NCBI RefSeq assembly: GCF_003448965.1
Contig: NZ_QRGC01000035.1
Location: forward strand, 1-52,171
Direction of reading: 5' to 3'
DNA length: 52,171 nucleotides
From: Oceanicella sp. SM1341
Lineage (GTDB): Bacteria > Pseudomonadota > Alphaproteobacteria > Rhodobacterales > Rhodobacteraceae
Within the stretch, counting starts at the first letter, position 1. Each line of letters starts with the position of its first letter. The translations under genes were made by a program, and so were the position numbers. Shown in pieces: positions 48,501-52,171 of this stretch. The notes beneath the pieces were generated by a model. It was not told where the DNA came from. It saw nothing but the letters and a program-made list of their open reading frames with translations, and made no database searches.

Positions 48501-51007
48501 CGGGTGATCTCGCGCTCCACCGGCCGGCCGGAGCCCTCGGCGAGGCGCAGCCGCGCGGTGAGGGTGAGCAGGCCGGAGACCGGGGGCACCTCCGGCGTGG
48601 GCAGGGCGAGCGAGAGCCGCCCCTCCGGCCCGGTGATGAGCCCCGGGGCGAAGGGAGCGGCGACCGGCGCGATGCTCTCCTCGGCGAGGCCGAAGCGGTA
48701 TCCGGGCCAGGCCTCGAGCCGGTCGGTGCGGGCGAGCACCAGCTCGCCCTCGGCCTCGAGCCCCGCGCCGGGCGCGCCGTAGAGGTAGCGGGCCGTCACG
48801 CCCAGGGGCGGCAGGGCGGCAGGGTCGAGCAGCGCGTCGGGCAGGGTGAGGTCGAAATCGATGCGCTCGGGCTCGAAATCCTCCACCAGCAGCGCGGTTT
48901 CGGCGAGGGCCGGCGCCTCGGGGTCGGCGTGGATGCGCAGCGACCAGGTGCCGCGCATCGCCCCCGCCGGCAGGGCGGCGTCGAAGACATGGCCGCCGGC
49001 GCCCGCATCGGCGAGCAGCCGGCGCGTGGCCTCCACCCCGTCGGGGCGGGTGAGGATGGCGGTGAGCGGCAGGCCGGGCAGGGCCTTGGCCTGCGCATCG
49101 CGCGCGAGCACGGTGGCATGCATGGTCTCGCCCGGGCGGTAGGCGCCGCGGTCGAGGCTGAGGAACACGTCCACCGGGCCGGGCGCCGGGCGGCCGGAGA
49201 CGCCGCGATCGGAGAGGTCGAGCGGCGCGTCCTCGAGCGAGAGGAAGGCGAAATCGCCGTCCGGCCCCTCCAGCGTCACGGCGGCGGGGGCCATGCCGCC
49301 CGCGCCGCGGGTGAGGCCCGGGGCGAAGAGGGCGGCGCCCGAGGCATCGGTGCGCGCGGTGCCGAGCAGGTCGTTGTTGCGCGCGAGCAGCTTCACCGTG
49401 AGGCCCTCGAGCGGCGTGGCCTCCCCCAGCGAGCGGGCGAAGACATGCAGCCCGTCGGCCCCGCCCAGCGTGGCGACGCCGATGTCGGTGACCACGAACC
49501 ATTGCGTGGCGGCGGACTGCCAGTCCTCCTCGTCCGCGCCGGTGCGGGCGGTCATCAGGTAGACGCCGGGCTCGAACTCGGGGATCGCGGCGCCCAGCGG
49601 CAGCAGCGTGGTCACCTCCGCGTTGTCGCGGCGCGCCACGTCGCCGGTGCCCTCCCAGACCAGCGCGCCGCTGTCCTGAGCGATGCGGCGCTCGTCCCAG
49701 GCGTCGAGCGCGCCGAGGAAGCGACCGTTGCGCAGGGTGTCGACCAGGCCGCGCTCGGGCACCCGGCTGATGCGCAGGCGCACGGTGTCGGTGTTGACCG
49801 TGATCACCGGCAGGGCGGCCTCGGCGCTGCGCGGCAGCACCCAGGCCCGGGCCGGGAAGCGCACGGCGGGCGCGCGGTCGGGCAGGTAGGCCTCGATCGT
49901 GGCGGCGGTGCGCAGGGTCTCGCCGTCCCGCGCCGGCAGGCCGCGGCGCAGGGTGAGGGCGTAAGTCTCGCCATGTGCCAGGCCCTCGATGCACAGCCGG
50001 TCGCCCTCGGGCTCGGCCGGCAGGGCGGGGCCGCCCATCTGCACGAAGGGCGCGTAATCGACCCCCGCGGGGGCGAGCGGGGCGGAGAAGCGGATGCACA
50101 GGCGCGGGGCGGCGCTGTCGGCCTCCACCTGCTGGTCGAGGATGCGGAAGCCCCAGAGCCGGCGGGCCCGCTCCAGCGCCTCGGCGATCTCGGGCGCGGG
50201 GGAGAGGGAGGCGGCGAGCTTCAGGGCGCCCAGGGCTGCTTCGCCCTCCTCGGCCGCTTCCAGCCGGGCGGCGAGCATGTCGAGCGCGGTGGCGGCGAGC
50301 TCGGGCGGGCCGGCGCGCAACACGGCGTTCACCGCGGCGTTGAGGGAGAGCTCGGCGAGCTGGTAGCGGTCCTGCCCGCCGCGCTCGGATGCCATGGCGG
50401 CGGCGCGGGCGAGGGCGAGCCAGGCCTCCGCCGTGTCCTCGGCCGCGGCGGTGGCGGCGGCCGCGGCCACCGGGCTTCCGGCCGCGGCGGGGGCAGCGCC
50501 CGGCGGGGCGGGATAATCATAGGGCAGGCTGCGGGCCAGGGCGGCGGCACCCTGCAGCCGGCCGCGGGGCAGGAAGGTGAGCGAGGATGCGCGGGCGGCC
50601 GCGGTCTGGCGCGTGGCGGCCGGCACGTCGAGCACCCGGGCCGAGAGCGCGCCGGCGAAGGGGCGCTCCTCTCCCGGTCCCGATTTCAGGAAACAGGCGG
50701 AGGCGGAGAGGTTGTAGGTGAAGGCGGTGCAGGAGGCGTCGGCCCGGCAGGCGCTGTCGCAGAAGCGCAGCTCGGTGTCGAGGATGGAGCGCAGGTCGGC
50801 GCCGAAGAAATCCACCCCCGAGGTGGCGACGGCCCGGCGCGCGGGCACCGGGGAAAGCTCCTGCGCCGGCGCCGCACCGGGCAGCTGGGCGCCCGCGAGC
50901 CCGGCGAGGAGCAGGAGGGCGGCGCGCAGCCCGGCAGGGGGCATGGCGGTATGGTGGGGGCGGGAGCGGGGGGCACGGCGCGGCGTGAAGCCGGGGACGA
51001 GACGCAT
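45497..51007 (-). CDS. Bacterial alpha-2-macroglobulin with N-terminal PAN/Apple-like domain
   Basis: This is a very large protein of 1836 residues. A signal peptide around residues 25-48 (LLLLAGLAGAQLPGAAPAQ) lacks a lipobox cysteine, unlike E. coli YfhM. A Cys-rich PAN-like domain covers about 60-117, with cysteines at 83, 87, 93 and 105. Many macroglobulin domains follow, including LYGAPGAGLEAEGELVLART (MG) and the long A2M repeats. The thioester motif Cys-Thr-Glu-Gln in YGCTEQLASA lies near residue 1390, in an alpha/alpha barrel. It should trap proteases that breach the outer membrane. I chose ATG 51007 (GGAAGGA upstream); ATG 50943 is a second option. It is coupled to pbpC. Confidence 0.93.
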   Translation of the reverse strand: MRLVPGFTPRRAPRSRPHHTAMPPAGLRAALLLLAGLAGAQLPGAAPAQELSPVPARRAVATSGVDFFGADLRSILDTELRFCDSACRADASCTAFTYNLSASACFLKSGPGEERPFAGALSARVLDVPAATRQTAAARASSLTFLPRGRLQGAAALARSLPYDYPAPPGAAPAAAGSPVAAAAATAAAEDTAEAWLALARAAAMASERGGQDRYQLAELSLNAAVNAVLRAGPPELAATALDMLAARLEAAEEGEAALGALKLAASLSPAPEIAEALERARRLWGFRILDQQVEADSAAPRLCIRFSAPLAPAGVDYAPFVQMGGPALPAEPEGDRLCIEGLAHGETYALTLRRGLPARDGETLRTAATIEAYLPDRAPAVRFPARAWVLPRSAEAALPVITVNTDTVRLRISRVPERGLVDTLRNGRFLGALDAWDERRIAQDSGALVWEGTGDVARRDNAEVTTLLPLGAAIPEFEPGVYLMTARTGADEEDWQSAATQWFVVTDIGVATLGGADGLHVFARSLGEATPLEGLTVKLLARNNDLLGTARTDASGAALFAPGLTRGAGGMAPAAVTLEGPDGDFAFLSLEDAPLDLSDRGVSGRPAPGPVDVFLSLDRGAYRPGETMHATVLARDAQAKALPGLPLTAILTRPDGVEATRRLLADAGAGGHVFDAALPAGAMRGTWSLRIHADPEAPALAETALLVEDFEPERIDFDLTLPDALLDPAALPPLGVTARYLYGAPGAGLEAEGELVLARTDRLEAWPGYRFGLAEESIAPVAAPFAPGLITGPEGRLSLALPTPEVPPVSGLLTLTARLRLAEGSGRPVEREITRALRPEGPRIGLKPLFEGNLGEGATAAFEAIALAPGADGTLAPATLTEVRWTLSRLHITYQWYQDGQDWRYETLTRPERVAAGTVSLAPGTPARIEAPVDWGRYALVLTAPDGGGIATSVTFSAGWNTAAAGTDTPDRLEAALDKPRYAVGETARLHLVPREAGEVLVQVITDRLVAMRAVRLGAEETTVSLPVTDDWAPGAYVSATLIRPADAGAGRNPTRAIGIGWAGIEPGAGALDARFTSAQEARPRAPYEAVLEVEGLAPGETAHATLAAVDLGILNLTGFETPDPLGHYWGQRRLGMEMRDLYGRLIDGFTGETGALRSGGDSSPSRLQAPAPTQELLARFAGPLTVGADGTLRVPLDVPAFNGTMRLMAVVWSASGVGAATSDVLVRDPVVMSEALPRFLAPGDESRLGLTLTHASGPAGEVSVRVQGTGVEIPAQAREQVVTLAEGGRATLDIPLTAGAAGPGHIDVSLTTPGGETLDTRLALDVMANDLPVARQTRVEIPPGGSLTLGADAFDGLVPGTASATLALGPAARFDVPGLLLALDRYPYGCTEQLASAALPLLYLGDMAAAAGMDTPSGLAARIEKAIAGVLANQSGSGAFGLWGPGDGDLWLDAYVTDFLSRARATGHTVPDVAFRMALGNLRNRVSYAGDFEHGGEGIAYALMVLAREGVASTGDLRYYADTRAHAFATPLALAQLGTALAYYGDQPRADALFRRAATLLGAGEADDTLWRVDYGSTRRDAAGVLALAAEVNSTAVDREALARQITRPGPLSERSTQENAWALLAARALLEGGAVEATLDGAPLTGPAMRRLPAPAEGAPGTVIGNAGAAPLEAVVTTLGVPDQPEPAGGNGYRITRDYYHLDGTPADLTALRRSERLVAVLTVTPERDTNARLMVDDPLPAGLEIDNPNLLRAGDIAGLDWLGLIETGAHTEARAERFLAAVDWSGDAPLRLAYVLRAVSPGVFRQPAASVEDMYRPAYRARTAAGEVTVRP

Positions 51008-51108
51008 CGGGGGTTCCTTCCGGTCTGCCGGCCCGTCGCCTGACGCGGGCCGCACCGGGAGTATAGCCAAGGCGCGGGCCCCGGGCGAGGCCCCCGCTTG
51101 CCCCCGCC

Positions 51109-51879
51109 TCAGGCGGCGAGAGCCGTGAGCGCGTCGATCGCGAGCTTGGCCGAAAGCGTGCCGAGCAGCACCAGCAGGATGCGCTCGAAGGTGGCGGGCG
51201 AGACATGCCGCGCCAGCCGCGCGCCCAGCGGCATGGCGGCGGTGATCGGGATGAGGGCGCAGGCGCTGGCGAGCAGGCCGGACCCGGTCATCAGCCCGCC
51301 GGCCCAGAAGGCCGGGATCTGCACCGCGGTGAAGGTGCAGAAGAACAGCGAGATGCCGGCCATGAACGGCACCCGGCCGAGCCGCAGGGCAGAGAGGAAG
51401 GTGATGGACACCGGGGCGGAAATGCCCGTAGCACCCTGCAGCAGTCCGGCGGCGAGGCCGGCGGGGAAGGCGTAGCGGATCCCCTGGGCGAGCGAGAGCC
51501 CCCAGCCGGGCCGGGCGAGGCGCAGGCCGATGTAGCCCGCCACCGCCACGGCGACGGTGAGGGGCAGCACGGTCATCGGCAGGTCGCGCAGCGCCCAGGT
51601 GCCGAGCAGGATCCCGGCGATGCCGCCCGCCACCAGCGGCAGCATGAGCGCGCGCACCGGCATCTCCGAGCGGTAGCGCCAGGCCTGCCAGAGGTTGGTG
51701 ACGAGGTTGGGCACCAGCATCACCATCACCGCGAGGCGCACGTCGAACATCGCCGCGATGGCCGGCACCGCGAGCAGCGGGGCGCCCGCGCCGGTGGCGC
51801 CCTTCAGCACGCCGCCACCGGCGAGGCAGAGGGCGACGAGCAGGATTTCGGCGACGAGCGTGAGCGTGAATTCGGGCAT
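51109..51879 (-). CDS. TauE/SafE family sulfite exporter-like permease
   Basis: A 256-residue membrane protein with about eight hydrophobic segments in two halves. The first half has GGVLKGATGAGAPLLAVPAI and the second the related GLLQGATGISAPVSITFL, the repeated TauE/SafE motif. Family members export or import sulfite, sulfoacetate or other organosulfur anions, and many are uncharacterised. I chose ATG 51879 (MPEFTLTLVAEIL); longer forms have an Arg/Pro-rich, non-protein-like N-terminus. It lies 100 bases upstream of the alpha-2-macroglobulin start, in the same direction. Confidence 0.9.
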   Translation of the reverse strand: MPEFTLTLVAEILLVALCLAGGGVLKGATGAGAPLLAVPAIAAMFDVRLAVMVMLVPNLVTNLWQAWRYRSEMPVRALMLPLVAGGIAGILLGTWALRDLPMTVLPLTVAVAVAGYIGLRLARPGWGLSLAQGIRYAFPAGLAAGLLQGATGISAPVSITFLSALRLGRVPFMAGISLFFCTFTAVQIPAFWAGGLMTGSGLLASACALIPITAAMPLGARLARHVSPATFERILLVLLGTLSAKLAIDALTALAA

Positions 51880-52074
51880 CCGGGTACAGGCCTCTGGCGG
51901 TTCGGCGGGCACATGCGGACGGGCCCTCGGGGCAGGCGGGGCATACTCCCGCCGGGCGGGAATGGCAAAGGCTTTCCGGGCAGCCCGGGGTGGCCGGCCG
52001 GGCAGGGCCCCTTGCCGGGGCCCGGCGGAGGCCGTTCCGGCCACGCGTCCTGCCTCGCGCGCGTGATCGCGCGC

Positions 52075-52171
52075 TCAGGCGCGAGGCCCGGCCGGCCGTT
52101 GCAGCGTGGCGGGGACCCCGAGCGGGGGCACGCCGCGCCCGGAGTTCGCTCCGCGCGGGCGGCCGCGGACC
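52075..52171 (-). CDS. Possible C-terminal end of an unidentified protein (partial)
   Basis: A minus-strand frame enters from the right edge and stops at 52075-52077 after 32 codons, ending in ATLQRPAGPRA. It is low in rare codons but also Arg/Gly/Pro-rich, so it may be only a chance GC-rich frame. The 195 bases between it and the TauE/SafE gene hold no other gene. Confidence 0.25.
   Translation of the reverse strand, partial: VRGRPRGANSGRGVPPLGVPATLQRPAGPRA

Noticed and set aside
45686-51043. Very long open frame (about 1785 codons) on the plus strand opposite the alpha-2-macroglobulin gene
   Set aside because: The translation is Arg/Gly/His/Gln-rich without any domain pattern, and it exactly mirrors a gene with clear domains. 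GC-rich codon bias leaves the antisense frame open.
1-52171. CRISPR arrays, tRNA or rRNA genes, insertion sequences, prophage or integrase genes, defence systems
   Set aside because: I looked for regularly spaced repeats, cloverleaf-like sequences, transposase or integrase motifs and known defence domains across the window and found none that could be supported.

Overview
The window is about 52 kb of very GC-rich DNA. The codon bias (C/G at third positions), the divergent regulator/enzyme pairs, the TTT, TRAP and ABC solute transporters, the Tat-exported PhoX and the alpha-2-macroglobulin/PbpC pair all suggest an alphaproteobacterium. A member of the Rhodobacterales (Paracoccaceae-like) is most likely. 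This is inference from gene content; there is no rRNA or other marker gene. I saw no rRNA, tRNA, CRISPR array, IS element or phage gene.

Layout. (1) 0-11 kb is an accessory-looking metabolic region of small enzymes, each next to a local regulator. An AraC-type regulator faces a run of a collapsed SDR, a VOC protein, a SnoaL-like protein, a saccharopine-dehydrogenase-like reductase, an SDR and a second VOC protein. A CMD/AhpD-like gene follows. A LysR regulator diverges from an exported alpha/beta hydrolase plus SDR, then comes a CPA1 antiporter, then an HxlR regulator diverging from a third SDR. (2) 11-26.3 kb is a transport and catabolism block. It holds a binding-protein-dependent ABC importer with a PHP phosphoesterase, a complete TctCBA transporter, a ThDP enzyme with its GntR/FCD regulator, a beta-hydroxyacid dehydrogenase, a TRAP transporter (order P-M-Q) and a NIPSNAP protein. 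A perfect 19-bp palindrome lies between the GntR gene and the dehydrogenase. (3) 26.3-30.7 kb holds phoX behind a Pho-box-like site, a truncated hemoglobin translationally coupled to a PAS-class III cyclase, and a predicted outer-membrane protein.

(4) 30.8-36.5 kb is a surface-polysaccharide region. It has a large multidomain GH9 cellulase (CBM2, two Calx-beta, CBM2, acidic linker, GH9) without a visible signal peptide, convergent with a family 2 glycosyltransferase that carries a long helical N-terminal part and is preceded by an unusually AT-rich upstream region. (5) 36.6-52 kb is mostly housekeeping: YbaK, DUF4186, a gamma-glutamyltransferase-family protein, a DJ-1/PfpI protein, a CaCA exchanger, CorA, PbpC, a 1836-residue alpha-2-macroglobulin and a TauE/SafE permease. 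A partial open frame lies at each end.

How the parts work together. The 11-26 kb block looks like uptake and oxidation of small organic acids, with a carboligase-type ThDP enzyme and a reductase of the tartronate-semialdehyde-reductase type as the metabolic core. PhoX, and possibly the ABC/PHP operon, point to phosphorus scavenging. The most interesting unit is the hemoglobin-cyclase gene pair, which looks like a split gas sensor for cAMP production.
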